Assembly: GCF_000292915.1 (NCBI RefSeq)
Contig: NC_018513.1
Coordinates: 3,100,001 to 3,164,000, forward strand
DNA from: Burkholderia cepacia GG4
Lineage (GTDB): Bacteria > Pseudomonadota > Gammaproteobacteria > Burkholderiales > Burkholderiaceae
Length of the DNA stretch: 64,000 nt
Direction: 5' to 3'
Under the pieces are notes generated by a model, which worked only from the letters and a program-made list of their open reading frames with translations, was not told the origin of the DNA and did not search any database. The position numbers were made by a program, and so were the translations under genes. Each line of letters starts with the position of its first letter. Position 1 is the first letter of the stretch. Of this stretch, positions 29,470 to 41,218 are shown piece after piece.

Positions 29470-30831
29470 TTACAAAACCAGGCTCAGCAGCAGTGTAAAG
29501 CTCAGACCGAGCACCGAGATGATGGTTTCGAGCAACGACCAGGTCTTGAACGTCTGACCGACCGTCATCCCGAAGTATTCCTTGATCAGCCAGAAGCCGC
29601 CGTCGTTCACGTGCGAGAAGATCAGCGAGCCCGAGCCCGTCGCGAGCACCAGAAGCTCCGGGCTGACCGCCGCGCCGGACGCTGCCGCGATCGGCGCGAC
29701 GATGCCGCAGGCCGTCGTCATCGCGACCGTCGCGGAACCCGTCGCGAGACGCATCAGCGCCGCGACGAACCAGCCGAGCAGCAGCGGCGACAGGTGCGCG
29801 TGCTTCGCGGTCTCGACGATCTGCTGCGAGATCCCGCTGTCGCGCAGGACGCCGCCGAAGCCGCCGCCCGCGCCGACGATCAGCGTGATGCCGGCGATCG
29901 GCGCCAGGCACTCGCCGCAGAACTTCTGGATCTGGTCGCGGTTGAAGCCCTGCAGCTTGCCGAACGTGAAGAAGCTCACCAGCACGGCGATCAGCAGCGC
30001 GACGTCGGAGTTGCCGGCAAAGCGCAGCAGGTTGTTCGGCAGCGACTTCGGCGCGAACACCAGGTCGGCCCAGCTGCCGACGAGCATCAGCACGACGGGC
30101 AGCAGGATCGTGAACAGCGTGATGCCGAAGCTCGGCAGTTCGCGCTTGCGGCCGTCCGTGTGCGTATCGACGAACTGCGCTGCGAGCGGATTGTTGTCCG
30201 GCAGCTTCACGAACTTCGAGATCGTCAGCGCGAACAGCGGACCGGCGATGATCGCGGTCGGCACGCCGACGATCAGGCCGAACGCGATCGTCTTGCCGAT
30301 ATCGGCGCCGTATTGCTGGACGGCCAGCAGCGCGGCCGGGTGCGGCGGGATCAGCCCGTGCACGACCGACAGGCCGGCCACCATCGGCAGGCCGACGACG
30401 AGCAGCGACTTGCCGGTGCGCTTCGCGACGTTGAACGCGATCGGGATCAGCAGCACGAAGCCGACTTCGAAGAACACCGGCAGGCCGACGATGATCGCGA
30501 CGAACATCATCGCCCAGTGGATGTTCTTTTCACCGAACCAGTCGATCAGCGTGGTCGCGATCCGTTCGGCGCCGCCCGATTCGGCCATCATCTTGCCGAG
30601 CATCGTGCCGAGGCCGACGACGATCGCGATGTGGCCGAGCGTGCCGCCGGTGCCCGTTTCGAACGACTTGACGATCTTGTCCATCGGCATGCCGACGACG
30701 AGACCCAGGCCCAGCGAAACGATGATCAGCACCAGGAACGGGTAGATCTTGTAGCGCGCGATCATCAGGATCAGCGCGGCAATCGCGATCAGCGTGAATA
30801 CGAGCAGCATGCTGCCTTGGACAGCCCCCAT
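29470..30831 (-). CDS. GntP-family gluconate:H+ symporter
   Basis: 453 aa, 12 or more hydrophobic segments. The start is the ATG at 30831 (MGAVQGSMLLVFTLIAI), preceded by the strong ribosome site AAGGAGGAG. Family motifs include GGTLGHIAIVVGLGTMLGK, GLSVVHGLIPPHPAALLAV and GSGSLIFSHVNDGGFWLIK. The GntP family moves gluconate and related aldonates, and gntK directly downstream supports gluconate as the substrate. Symbol choice (gntT, gntU, gntP) is not safe from sequence alone. Confidence 0.9.
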   Translation of the reverse strand: MGAVQGSMLLVFTLIAIAALILMIARYKIYPFLVLIIVSLGLGLVVGMPMDKIVKSFETGTGGTLGHIAIVVGLGTMLGKMMAESGGAERIATTLIDWFGEKNIHWAMMFVAIIVGLPVFFEVGFVLLIPIAFNVAKRTGKSLLVVGLPMVAGLSVVHGLIPPHPAALLAVQQYGADIGKTIAFGLIVGVPTAIIAGPLFALTISKFVKLPDNNPLAAQFVDTHTDGRKRELPSFGITLFTILLPVVLMLVGSWADLVFAPKSLPNNLLRFAGNSDVALLIAVLVSFFTFGKLQGFNRDQIQKFCGECLAPIAGITLIVGAGGGFGGVLRDSGISQQIVETAKHAHLSPLLLGWFVAALMRLATGSATVAMTTACGIVAPIAAASGAAVSPELLVLATGSGSLIFSHVNDGGFWLIKEYFGMTVGQTFKTWSLLETIISVLGLSFTLLLSLVL

Positions 30832-30966
30832 GTGGCACTCCTCCTTGGATTGTTCGAAACCGGGCGAGTTGTTGCGAGTATGCCCGGCTATGCAGGTCTC
30901 CGGAACACGGGGGGTACCCACCCCGTGAGGACGCTGAATTTTACTTATCTTTACGGTCGACGGATA

Positions 30967-30976
30967 GAACCGGTTC
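30967..30976. promoter_or_regulatory. palindrome GAACCGGTTC upstream of the gluconate permease
   Basis: A perfect 10-bp palindrome with a central CG, the style of LacI-family operators. It lies just upstream of a TAAAAT hexamer (30943-30938, minus) that could be the -10 of the permease-gntK operon. No LacI-family gene is nearby, so the assignment is weak. Confidence 0.3.
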
Positions 30977-30983
30977 CATCAGC

Positions 30984-31028
30984 AAAAACCCTCGGTAAAA
31001 CAAGCACTAAGCGCTTGCTCTCCGAGGG
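30984..31028 (-). terminator. terminator of edd-eda
   Basis: On the minus strand CCCTCGG and CCGAGGG form the outer stem and CAAGC and GCTTG the inner stem, followed by TTTTT (30988-30984). It lies 25 bases after the eda stop. Confidence 0.85.
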
Positions 31029-31052
31029 TCAAACCGCCATTTGATACAAGCC

Positions 31053-31679
31053 TTAACGCGGGAGCTGGCTCGCGGCTTGCGCGAGGCGCGTGACTTCGGC
31101 CCAGTCCTGCGCGGCGAGCGCGGCCTTTGGCGTGAGCCACGAACCGCCGACGCACACGACGTTCGGCAGTTTCAGGAAATTCGGCGCCGTGTCGACCGTG
31201 ATGCCGCCCGTCGGGCAGAACTTCAGCGCCGGGAACGGACCGTGGAACGCCTGCAGCATCGGCACGCCGCCGGCCTGCTGCGCGGGGAAGAACTTGACGA
31301 TTTCGTAGCCGAACTCGAGCGCCTGGATGATGTCGCTCGGCGTCATCACGCCTGGCAGCAGCGGCAGGTCCGCGTCGAGCGACGCGAGGTGCAGGTCCTT
31401 CGTCAGGCCCGGCGACACGCCGAACTTCGCGCCCGCGCGCTTCGCCTGCGCGCAGTGCTCGGGCTTCGTGATCGTGCCGACGCCGACGACGATGTCGTCC
31501 GCGAGCTGGCTCGCGCGCTGGATCGCCTCCAGGCCGGCCGGCGTGCGCAGCGTGATCTCGAGCACCTTGACGCCGCCCGCGTGCAACGCGCGCGACACGT
31601 GTTCGCCCTGCTCGACCGAGTCGAATGCGAGCACCGGAATCACCGGACCCAGCTTCACGATTTCAGCAATCGTCTTCAT
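31053..31679 (-). CDS. eda: 2-keto-3-deoxy-6-phosphogluconate aldolase
   Basis: 208-aa class I aldolase splitting KDPG to pyruvate and glyceraldehyde-3-phosphate. The start is the ATG at 31679 (MKTIAEIVKLGPVIPVL), chosen because AAGGAG lies 8 bases before it. The Schiff-base lysine is in YEIVKFFPAQQAGG (about residue 132), with VGVGTITKPE and CPTGGI at the active site. It lies 20 bases after edd; together they are the Entner-Doudoroff pathway. Confidence 0.95.
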   Translation of the reverse strand: MKTIAEIVKLGPVIPVLAFDSVEQGEHVSRALHAGGVKVLEITLRTPAGLEAIQRASQLADDIVVGVGTITKPEHCAQAKRAGAKFGVSPGLTKDLHLASLDADLPLLPGVMTPSDIIQALEFGYEIVKFFPAQQAGGVPMLQAFHGPFPALKFCPTGGITVDTAPNFLKLPNVVCVGGSWLTPKAALAAQDWAEVTRLAQAASQLPR

Positions 31680-31699
31680 TTGATGACACTCCTTGAAAT

Positions 31700-33556
31700 T
31701 CATGCAGCGACGCTGACGGCCGTTTCGCCGACCAGCGCGCCGAAAACCGATGCGCCCTGCTCGGCCGGTGCCGCGGCCGCGCGGAACACGCCGAACAGTT
31801 CGCGCCCGAAACCGACCTCGTTCTCGGCCTGGTGCAGCGGCTGCGCGACCGGGCGCGCGTGCCACTCGGCGGCGTCGATCTCGATGTCGAGGACGCCGGC
31901 TTCCGCGTCGATCACGAGCGTGTCGCCCGTCTTCACCTTGCCGAGCGGGCCGGCCAGCAGTGCTTCCGGCGACACGTGGATCACGGCCGGCACCTTGCCC
32001 GACGCGCCGGACATGCGGCCGTCGGTGACGAGCGCGACGTGGAAGCCCTGATCCTGCAGCACGCCGAGCAGCGGCGTCAAACGGTGCAGCTCGGGCATCC
32101 CGTTCGCGCGCGCGCCCTGGAAGCGCACGACCGCGACGAAATCGCGCTTCAGCTCGCCGCGATCGAATGCCTCCTGCACGGCTTCCTGCGAATCGAACAC
32201 GATCGCGGGGGCCGTCACCTTGCGGTGCTCGGGCGCGACCGCCGAGATCTTGATCACGCCACGGCCGAGCCGGCCCTGCATCAGGCGCAGGCCGCCGTCC
32301 GGCTGGAACGGGTCGCGAATGCCGCGCAGCACATTCGTGTCGTGGCTCTCGGCCGTGCCGTCGACCCACGTCAGCTTGCCGTCGATCAGCTTCGGCTCCT
32401 TCGTATAGTGCGACAGGCCCTTGCCCGCGACCGTCGTCACGTCTTCGTGCAGCAGCCCGCCTTCGAGCAGGTTGCGCACCAGGAACGCGACGCCGCCCGC
32501 CGCGTGGAAATGGTTCACGTCGGCCTTGCCGTTCGGGTAGATCTTCGCGAGCAGCGGCACGACGGCCGACAGCTCGTCGAAATCGTTCCAGTCGATCAGC
32601 ACGCCGGCCGCGCGCGCGATCGCGACGAGGTGCAGCGTGTGGTTGGTCGAGCCGCCCGTCGCGAGCAGCGCGACGATGCCGTTGACGATCGCCTTCTCGT
32701 CGATCACATGACCGATCGGCGTGTAGCGGCCGCGCTCGACCGTCAGGTCGAGCACGCGGCGCGCGGCTTCGGCGGTCAGCGCATCGCGCAGCGGCGTGTG
32801 CGGATGGACGAACGCCGAACCCGGCAGGTGCAGGCCCATCAGCTCCATCAGCATCTGGTTGCTGTTCGCGGTGCCGTAGAACGTGCAGGTGCCGTGGCCG
32901 TGATACGCGGCCGATTCGGCTTCGAGCAGCGCGTCGCGCCCGACCTGGCCGGTCGCGAACTGCTGGCGGATCTTCGCCTTGTCGTCGTTCGAGAGCCCGC
33001 TCGTCATCGGGCCGGCCGGCACGAAGATGGTCGGCAGATGGCCGAACTGCAGCGCGCCGATCAGGAGGCCCGGCACGATCTTGTCGCAGATGCCGAGGCA
33101 GAGCGCTGCGTCGAACATGTTGTGCGTGAGCGCGATCGCAGTGCCCATCGCGATCGCCTCGCGCGAGAACAGCGACAGCTCCATCCCGGGGTTGCCTTGC
33201 GTGACCCCGTCGCACATCGCCGGCACCCCGCCCGCGAACTGCGCGACGCCGCCGTTCTCGCGCGCGGCGGCCTTGATGATGTCGGGGAAATCCTTGTACG
33301 GCGCGTGCGCGGACAGCATCTCGTTGTACGAGGACACGATGCCGATGTTCGGCTCACGGATCGCCTTGATCTGGAACTTGTCGCTGCCTTCGAGACCCGC
33401 GAAACCGTGCGCGAGGTTCGCGCACGACAGCGCGCCGCGCGCCGGGAACTTGCCCTGCGCGCCGTCGATGCGCTGCAGATAGGCGGAACGGGTCGATTGG
33501 CTGCGGGCGATCACGCGTTCGGTGACTTTCGCCAGAGTGGGGTGCAGCGACGTCAT
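31700..33556 (-). CDS. edd: 6-phosphogluconate dehydratase
   Basis: 618-aa IlvD/Edd family dehydratase, 6-phosphogluconate to KDPG. Cysteines for the Fe-S cluster are in [19 protein letters not shown] (about residue 110-128) and in LCLGICDKI. Further family blocks are [18 protein letters not shown] and [13 protein letters not shown] sequences. It is the first gene of edd-eda. Its promoter (33635-33663) has the HexR-like operator inside the spacer. Confidence 0.95.
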   Translation of the reverse strand: MTSLHPTLAKVTERVIARSQSTRSAYLQRIDGAQGKFPARGALSCANLAHGFAGLEGSDKFQIKAIREPNIGIVSSYNEMLSAHAPYKDFPDIIKAAARENGGVAQFAGGVPAMCDGVTQGNPGMELSLFSREAIAMGTAIALTHNMFDAALCLGICDKIVPGLLIGALQFGHLPTIFVPAGPMTSGLSNDDKAKIRQQFATGQVGRDALLEAESAAYHGHGTCTFYGTANSNQMLMELMGLHLPGSAFVHPHTPLRDALTAEAARRVLDLTVERGRYTPIGHVIDEKAIVNGIVALLATGGSTNHTLHLVAIARAAGVLIDWNDFDELSAVVPLLAKIYPNGKADVNHFHAAGGVAFLVRNLLEGGLLHEDVTTVAGKGLSHYTKEPKLIDGKLTWVDGTAESHDTNVLRGIRDPFQPDGGLRLMQGRLGRGVIKISAVAPEHRKVTAPAIVFDSQEAVQEAFDRGELKRDFVAVVRFQGARANGMPELHRLTPLLGVLQDQGFHVALVTDGRMSGASGKVPAVIHVSPEALLAGPLGKVKTGDTLVIDAEAGVLDIEIDAAEWHARPVAQPLHQAENEVGFGRELFGVFRAAAAPAEQGASVFGALVGETAVSVAA

Positions 33557-33634
33557 GCTGGGCGCTCCTGTATGCCGGACGACACCGGCGGTTGGAATCG
33601 TGGGGACGATCGAATGCGTCGAACGAACGAGGCC

Positions 33635-33663
33635 AGTCTAGTAGAAAAACTACACGCACGCAA
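33635..33663 (-). promoter_or_regulatory. edd promoter with HexR-type operator in its spacer
   Basis: Minus strand: TTGCGT (33663-33658), exactly 17 bases, TAGACT (33640-33635). The spacer holds GTAG-N5-CTAC (33641-33653), which shares its half-sites and spacing with the site in front of the RpiR-family gene. A bound repressor would exclude RNA polymerase. Confidence 0.6.
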
Positions 33664-33781
33664 TGCGGATCGATCTGCGTGCAACCCTTACTCCCGCCAC
33701 CAGCAAGGCTTTACCTAGTGAAAACCCTAATCAACCGCGCCGCCAGCTCCGAAAAATGCCACCCATGAAGCTAGCATTTTC

Positions 33782-33798
33782 TTGTAGATTTTCTACAA
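33782..33798. promoter_or_regulatory. HexR-type operator upstream of the regulator gene
   Basis: TTGTAGA-TTT-TCTACAA is a perfect 7-bp inverted repeat, 52 bases before the regulator ATG. It contains TTGT...ACAA ends, which agrees with the published Pseudomonas HexR pattern as I recall it (TTGT-N7/8-ACAA), with a slightly longer spacer. Suggests autoregulation. Confidence 0.65.
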
Positions 33799-33849
33799 TT
33801 CGATTGCGATACACTCGCTCATCCGAACCCGATTTTCATCCGCCGTCCC

Positions 33850-34698
33850 ATGCTGCCTCGCATTGAAGCGATCCGCGCCGAGTTGCGCCCGTCCGAGCGC
33901 AAGCTCGCCGACTACATCCTCGCCGCGCCGCGCGAGGTGCTCGACCTCGCGATGACCGAGCTGTCGACCCGCGCGGGCGTCAGCCAGCCGACCATCGCGC
34001 GCTTCTGCCAGGCGCTCGGCTGCAGCGGCTTTCGCGAATTCAAGATCCGGCTCGCGCAGAGCATCGCGCCGGGCGTCTCGTCGGTGTATCGCGACGTCGA
34101 GCCCGACGAGCCCGCGCCCGGCATCATCGGCAAGGTGTTCGACCGCACGATCGGCGCGCTGATCGAGGTGCGCAACAGCCTGTCGGCCGGCAGCGTCGCC
34201 GATGCGATCGCGCTGCTGTCGAACGCGTCGCGCATCGAGTTCTACGGCGCCGGCGGCTCGGGCATCGCCGCGCAGGACATCCAGCACAAGTTCTTCCGGC
34301 TCGGCGTGCCGAGCGTCGCGTATTCGGACCCGCACACGTTCTCGATGTCGTCGGCGCTGCTCGGGCCGCACGACGTCGTCGTCGCGATCTCGAACGCCGG
34401 CCGCACGCGCGACATCGTCGATGCCGCACGCTCCGCGCTCGCCTGCGGCGCGAAGGTCGTCGCGATCACGCAGAGCCATTCGCCGCTCGCGAAGCTCGCG
34501 ACGGTGAGCCTCGCGTCGAACGTTGCCGAGGAAACCGACGTGTTCTCGCCGATGACGTCGCGGATGTCGCATCTCGCGATCGGCGACATCCTCGCGGTCG
34601 GCGTCGCCCTGTCGCGCGGGCCGGCGCTGATGGAGCGGGTCGGCCGTGCGAAAGAAGCGATCACGCGCCGCCGGATCGACGACCCGACCAAGGAGTAG
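33850..34698 (+). CDS. hexR: RpiR/HexR-family transcriptional regulator
   Basis: 282 aa. The N-terminal helix-turn-helix of RpiR type is MLPRIEAIRAELRPSERKLA and TRAGVSQPTIARFCQALGCS (about residues 1-60). A C-terminal SIS sugar-phosphate-binding domain follows (IEFYGAGGSGIAAQDIQHK, about 131-149; VVAISNAGRTRDI, about 177). HexR of Pseudomonas senses KDPG and represses edd, eda and zwf. Placement divergent from edd and the two shared operators support the same role. Symbol given by analogy. Confidence 0.85.
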   Translation: MLPRIEAIRAELRPSERKLADYILAAPREVLDLAMTELSTRAGVSQPTIARFCQALGCSGFREFKIRLAQSIAPGVSSVYRDVEPDEPAPGIIGKVFDRTIGALIEVRNSLSAGSVADAIALLSNASRIEFYGAGGSGIAAQDIQHKFFRLGVPSVAYSDPHTFSMSSALLGPHDVVVAISNAGRTRDIVDAARSALACGAKVVAITQSHSPLAKLATVSLASNVAEETDVFSPMTSRMSHLAIGDILAVGVALSRGPALMERVGRAKEAITRRRIDDPTKE

Positions 34699-34720
34699 CC
34701 GCGCACGACGCGCAAACGAA

Positions 34721-34744
34721 AACGGCGCCCCGAGGGGCGCCGTT
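34721..34744 (-). terminator. hairpin between hexR and hemJ
   Basis: A perfect 11-bp stem (AACGGCGCCCC with GGGGCGCCGTT) around GA. On the minus strand it is followed by TTTCGTTT, so it more probably terminates hemJ than hexR. The core plus its left flank is nearly identical to the terminator at 28893-28920. Confidence 0.7.
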
Positions 34745-34790
34745 GCGCATCGATCGCCGGCCAGCGCGCCGGCGGTGCCGTCCGGAACGA

Positions 34791-35213
34791 TCAGAACGGC
34801 TTGATCACGACCAGCGCGACCGCCACGAGCATGCCGAGCACCGGCAGCTCGTTGAACACGCGATACCACTTGTCGGTGCGGCGGTTCTCGCCGCGCTCGA
34901 ACACTCGCAGCAGGTGCCCGCAATACGCGTGGTAGATGACGAGCAGCAGCACCACCGTCACCTTCGCGTGAATCCAGCCCTGTCCCTGGCCGATGCCGAT
35001 CACGAGCCAGAGCCACAGCCCGCACGCCAGCGCCGGCACCGCGATCATCGTCATGAAGCGGAACAGCTTGCGCGCCATCAGCAGCAGGCGTCGCACGGCG
35101 GCCGGATCGGTTTCCATGGCCAGGTTCACATAGATGCGCGGCAGGTAGAACAGCCCGGCGAACCACGCGGCGATCAGAACGATATGGAACGTCTTGACCC
35201 AGAGCATTGCCAT
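34791..35213 (-). CDS. hemJ: HemJ-type protoporphyrinogen IX oxidase (UPF0093/CopD-like membrane protein)
   Basis: 140 aa, four predicted membrane helices. The start is the ATG at 35213; a second ATG two codons later is possible. The HemJ pattern is clear: LWVKTFHIVLIAAWFAGLFY with the conserved histidine (about residue 10) in helix 1, and HAKVTVVLLLVIYHAYCGHL with the conserved lysine (about residue 84). HemJ oxidises protoporphyrinogen IX in the haem pathway of bacteria lacking HemG or HemY. It lies 17 bases after proA. Confidence 0.85.
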   Translation of the reverse strand: MAMLWVKTFHIVLIAAWFAGLFYLPRIYVNLAMETDPAAVRRLLLMARKLFRFMTMIAVPALACGLWLWLVIGIGQGQGWIHAKVTVVLLLVIYHAYCGHLLRVFERGENRRTDKWYRVFNELPVLGMLVAVALVVIKPF

Positions 35214-35230
35214 CGATTGTGCGCCTCGCT

Positions 35231-36502
35231 TTACTGGCGGCCTTCGCCGTGCCCGAGCACGACGTACTTCAGCGACGTGAGCCCTTCCAGGCCGACGGGA
35301 CCGCGCGCGTGCAGCTTGTCGTTCGAGATGCCGATTTCCGCGCCGAGGCCGAATTCGAAGCCGTCGGCGAAGCGCGTCGACGCGTTGACCATCACGCTCG
35401 CCGAATCGACTTCGCGCAGGAAGCGCATCGCGCGGTCGTGATCCTCGGTGACGATCGCATCGGTGTGGTGCGAGCCGTAATGGTTGATGTGCTCGATCGC
35501 CGCGTCGAGGCCGTCGACGACCTTGATCGCGAGCACCGGCGCGAGATATTCGGTGTACCAGTCTTCTTCGCTCGCATCGACGAGCGGGCCGACACCCGCC
35601 TCGTCGAGCACCGCGCGCGCGGCCGCATCGACGCGCAGTTCGACCGCCTTGTCGCGATACAGCTTGCCGAGCGGCGGCAGCAGCGTCGCCGCGATGCCGC
35701 TCGCGACGAGCAGCGTTTCCATCGTGTTGCAGGTGCCGTAGCGATGCGTCTTCGCGTTGTCGCACACCGTCAGCGCCTTGGCCAGATCGGCGCGCTCGTC
35801 GACATACACATGGCAGATGCCGTCGAGGTGCTTGATCATCGGCACGCGTGCCTCGTTGATCAGGCGCTCGATCAGGCTCTTGCCGCCGCGCGGCACGATC
35901 ACGTCGACAGATTCGGTCATCGTGATCAGCTTGCCGACCGCCGCGCGATCGGCCGTCGCGACGACCTGCACGGCGTCCTGCGGCAGGCCGGCCGCCTCGA
36001 GCCCTTCGCCGATCAGCTTCGCGAGCGCCGCGTTCGACTCGAGCGCCTCGGAGCCGCCGCGCAGGATCGTCGCGTTGCCCGACTTCAGGCACAGCGCGGC
36101 CGCGTCGATCGTCACGTTCGGGCGCGACTCGTAGATGATGCCGATCACGCCGAGCGGCACGCGCATCTGGCCGACCTGGATCCCGCTCGGGCGGTACTTG
36201 AGATTGCTGATCTCGCCGATCGGATCGGCCAGCGACGCGACCTGGCGCAGGCCTTCGACCATCGTCTTCAGCGCCTTGTCCGACAGCGTCAGGCGATCGA
36301 TGAACGCTGCATCGAGCCCCTTTTCACGGGCACGGGCAACGTCGCGCGCGTTGGCATCCTTCAGCGCCTGCGCGTCGCGCTCGATCGCGCGGGCCACCGC
36401 ATCGAGCGCCGCGTTCTTCGCGGCCGTGCTGGCGCGCGCCATCGCGCGGGAAGCGTGCCGGGCACGGCGGCCCAGGTCCGTCATGTACTGGTCGATATCC
36501 AT
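35231..36502 (-). CDS. proA: gamma-glutamyl phosphate reductase
   Basis: 423-aa aldehyde-dehydrogenase superfamily enzyme, second step of proline synthesis. The catalytic cysteine is in [13 protein letters not shown] (about residue 258), the substrate/NADPH region is [20 protein letters not shown] (about 118-137), and [13 protein letters not shown] follows. It lies between holA and hemJ on the same strand; proB is not in the window. Confidence 0.95.
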   Translation of the reverse strand: MDIDQYMTDLGRRARHASRAMARASTAAKNAALDAVARAIERDAQALKDANARDVARAREKGLDAAFIDRLTLSDKALKTMVEGLRQVASLADPIGEISNLKYRPSGIQVGQMRVPLGVIGIIYESRPNVTIDAAALCLKSGNATILRGGSEALESNAALAKLIGEGLEAAGLPQDAVQVVATADRAAVGKLITMTESVDVIVPRGGKSLIERLINEARVPMIKHLDGICHVYVDERADLAKALTVCDNAKTHRYGTCNTMETLLVASGIAATLLPPLGKLYRDKAVELRVDAAARAVLDEAGVGPLVDASEEDWYTEYLAPVLAIKVVDGLDAAIEHINHYGSHHTDAIVTEDHDRAMRFLREVDSASVMVNASTRFADGFEFGLGAEIGISNDKLHARGPVGLEGLTSLKYVVLGHGEGRQ

Positions 36503-36641
36503 CGTGTGACTCGAAAAGCGAGCCGCTTGGCGCGGCGTGAATGCGTGGGGGAAGCGTGCAGCGCGGCGGCAGGAAGGCCGCGCCAGCCATCGAAATATTG
36601 TAAGCGGGTTGCGATGCGTGCGCTGAAGGCCCGGACGAGGC

Positions 36642-37736
36642 TTAACGCCGCACGCGACCCGCGGTCGGCGGTCGCTCGCCGCGGGCGCCCGCCACCGTCA
36701 TCGCAAGCTGGAACAGGCCGTCCCACGGATCGGGCGGCGGATCGTCCTGCGTGCGGCGGCCCGGCGTGACGGCCGACAGCCCCTTCACCTGGCGGTCGAG
36801 CTTCGCGGCGAATGCGAGCGCCTTCTCGAGCACGGCTTCCGACACGCGATTCAGCGCGGGGCCGATCAGCCGCTCGCGCGGGCCCCATACGCGGTTCTCG
36901 CGCAGCAGCGTGGCCAGCGGCTTGCCGGCCGTCGTGCCGCGCTTGATCCGCAGCAGCGTGCGCAATTCCTCGACGACGGCCCACATCACGAGCACGATCG
37001 CCTCGCCCTCGCCCTTCAGCCCGTCGATCATCCGCGCGAGCCGCGCGGCGTCGCCCGCGAGCATCGCCTCGTTCAGCTTGAAGACGTCGTAGCGCGCAAC
37101 GTTCAGCACCGCGTCGTGCACCTGCTCGAACGACAGCGCGCCCTGCGGATAGAGCAGCCCGAGTTTCTGGATTTCCTGGTGCGCGGCGAGCAGGTTGCCC
37201 TCGACACGCTCCGCGATGAACTGCAGCGCGCGTCGCCCGTCGTCGCCGGCAGCGACGCGCTGGCCCTGCATCGACAGGCGCTGGCCGATCCAGGTCGGCA
37301 GCTGCGCACGGTCGACCGGATCGATCTTCAGCGCGACGCCGCCGTTCTGCAGCGCAGTAAACCACGCGGACTTCTGCGTCGCCGCGTCGAGGCGCGGCAA
37401 CGTGACGAGCATCAGCGCGTCGGGATTGGGGGTTGCCGCGAGCGTCTTCAGCGCGTCGGCGCCTTCCTTACCGGGCTTGCCCGACGGAATGCGCAGCTCG
37501 ATCAGCTGACGCTCGCCGAACAGCGACATCGCCTGGGTCGCGCCGAGCAGCACGCTCCAGTCGAAGCCGCGCTCGACCGTATGCACCGAACGCTCGGTGA
37601 AGCCGGCCGCGCGCGCGGCCGCACGAATGCGGTCGCACGCTTCCTGCGCGAGCAGCGGCTCGTCGCCGTAGACGGTGTAGAGCCCGGCCATCCCCTTCGC
37701 GAGGTGCGGCTCCAGCGCATCAAGTCGCAATTGCAT
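36642..37736 (-). CDS. holA: DNA polymerase III subunit delta
   Basis: 364-aa clamp-loader subunit that opens the beta sliding clamp. The N-terminal fold ([22 protein letters not shown], here read as two blocks) and [15 protein letters not shown] are family-typical, as is the late block [15 protein letters not shown]. The C-terminal 30 residues are variable. It lies 18 bases after lptE in a leuS-lptE-holA order that is widely kept in proteobacteria. Confidence 0.93.
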   Translation of the reverse strand: MQLRLDALEPHLAKGMAGLYTVYGDEPLLAQEACDRIRAAARAAGFTERSVHTVERGFDWSVLLGATQAMSLFGERQLIELRIPSGKPGKEGADALKTLAATPNPDALMLVTLPRLDAATQKSAWFTALQNGGVALKIDPVDRAQLPTWIGQRLSMQGQRVAAGDDGRRALQFIAERVEGNLLAAHQEIQKLGLLYPQGALSFEQVHDAVLNVARYDVFKLNEAMLAGDAARLARMIDGLKGEGEAIVLVMWAVVEELRTLLRIKRGTTAGKPLATLLRENRVWGPRERLIGPALNRVSEAVLEKALAFAAKLDRQVKGLSAVTPGRRTQDDPPPDPWDGLFQLAMTVAGARGERPPTAGRVRR

Positions 37737-37754
37737 CGGTACGTGCGCCGGCGG

Positions 37755-38306
37755 TCAAAGTGGCGGCGGCGGCAGCGGTGCACCCGGCGCAACGCCCGGC
37801 ACCACGTCCTCCGGCGCCGGCGTCAGCGAGTGGACGATCGCGAGACGCCGCATCAGCTGGTCGACCGCGTCGTTCTCCATATCGCCGTACAGGATCTCGG
37901 CTTCCTGCGCCTTCGCGTTCGTGTACTGGTCGCTGTACGTCATCGCGCGGTTCAACGCGATCGCGCTCGGCGGGATCAGCACTGTGCCGTCCTTGCTCGT
38001 CAGCGTGTAGTTCAACGTGTAGAAGAGTGCGTACTCCTGCGCCGAGCCGTACTTGTTGAGCGTCAGCGTGTTCTGGCCACGCGACTCCCACATGCGCAGC
38101 ACGGCGTCGGCGTCGTCCGCCGACTTGACGATCTTCGTGTCGCTGCCGGCCTCGACGAGGCGCACGAGGCGCGCCTCGACGGGTGCCGGCGCGCCGGCCA
38201 CCAGCAGGCGCTTGAACGCGTAGTCCTGCTGGCCGCGCAACTGGAAGCCGCATGCCGACAGCGCGACCGCGCTGCCGACGAGCATCAAAAACGATCTGCG
38301 GATCAC
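37755..38306 (-). CDS. lptE: LPS-assembly lipoprotein LptE
   Basis: 183 aa. The start is a GTG at 38306, preceded by GGAGCGAAG, a proper ribosome site; the frame is open further upstream only across leuS sequence. A lipoprotein signal peptide (VIRRSFLMLVGSAVALSAC) ends at the lipobox cysteine about residue 19, followed by GFQLRG, typical of LptE. LptE plugs the LptD outer-membrane LPS translocon. The C-terminus ends in a Pro/Leu-rich tail. Confidence 0.92.
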   Translation of the reverse strand: MIRRSFLMLVGSAVALSACGFQLRGQQDYAFKRLLVAGAPAPVEARLVRLVEAGSDTKIVKSADDADAVLRMWESRGQNTLTLNKYGSAQEYALFYTLNYTLTSKDGTVLIPPSAIALNRAMTYSDQYTNAKAQEAEILYGDMENDAVDQLMRRLAIVHSLTPAPEDVVPGVAPGAPLPPPPL

Positions 38307-38344
38307 CTTCGCTCCTTCTGTGTGCGCCCGACGGCCGGCGGCCG

Positions 38345-41029
<2,685 letters not shown>

Positions 41030-41068
41030 TCACGGTTCTCGGGCCTGCATCATGGTTCCGGAGCATCA

Positions 41069-41101
41069 CCCGGTAACCCGGAGGTTCTCCGGGCTACCCG
41101 G
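41069..41101 (-). promoter_or_regulatory. hairpin in the leuS 5' leader
   Basis: Two 15-base arms (CCCGGTAACCCGGAG and CTCCGGGCTACCCGG on the plus strand) pair at 13 of 15 positions around a 3-base loop. They lie about 130-160 bases upstream of the leuS ATG. It could be a leader control element; no leucine-rich leader peptide is visible next to it. Confidence 0.45.
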
Positions 41102-41131
41102 CGAAACCCTGCCAACCGGGCGGAAACGACG

Positions 41132-41140
41132 ATTATACCG
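41132..41140 (-). promoter_or_regulatory. extended -10 element of leuS
   Basis: On the minus strand CGGTATAAT ends in a perfect TATAAT (41137-41132), with only a weak -35 (GCCGTA). The predicted transcript start is near 41125, so the leuS leader would be about 185 nt. Confidence 0.6.
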
Positions 41141-41218
41141 TTCGTGGAGTGCGGTACGGCCGGTCTCGCGGGCCGGTGCGCATTCTTGCCTGCGCGGGAC
41201 GCGCCGGCGGCCGGCGCG

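Noticed and set aside
31053..33215. apparent fusion of eda with an upstream 500-residue protein
   Set aside because: The upstream part is edd read in the wrong frame; eda has its own ribosome site and ATG at 31679.
41036..41060. short minus-strand ORF (MMQAREP) in the leuS leader as an attenuation peptide
   Set aside because: Seven codons with no leucine and no ribosome site; it does not fit a leucine-sensing leader peptide.
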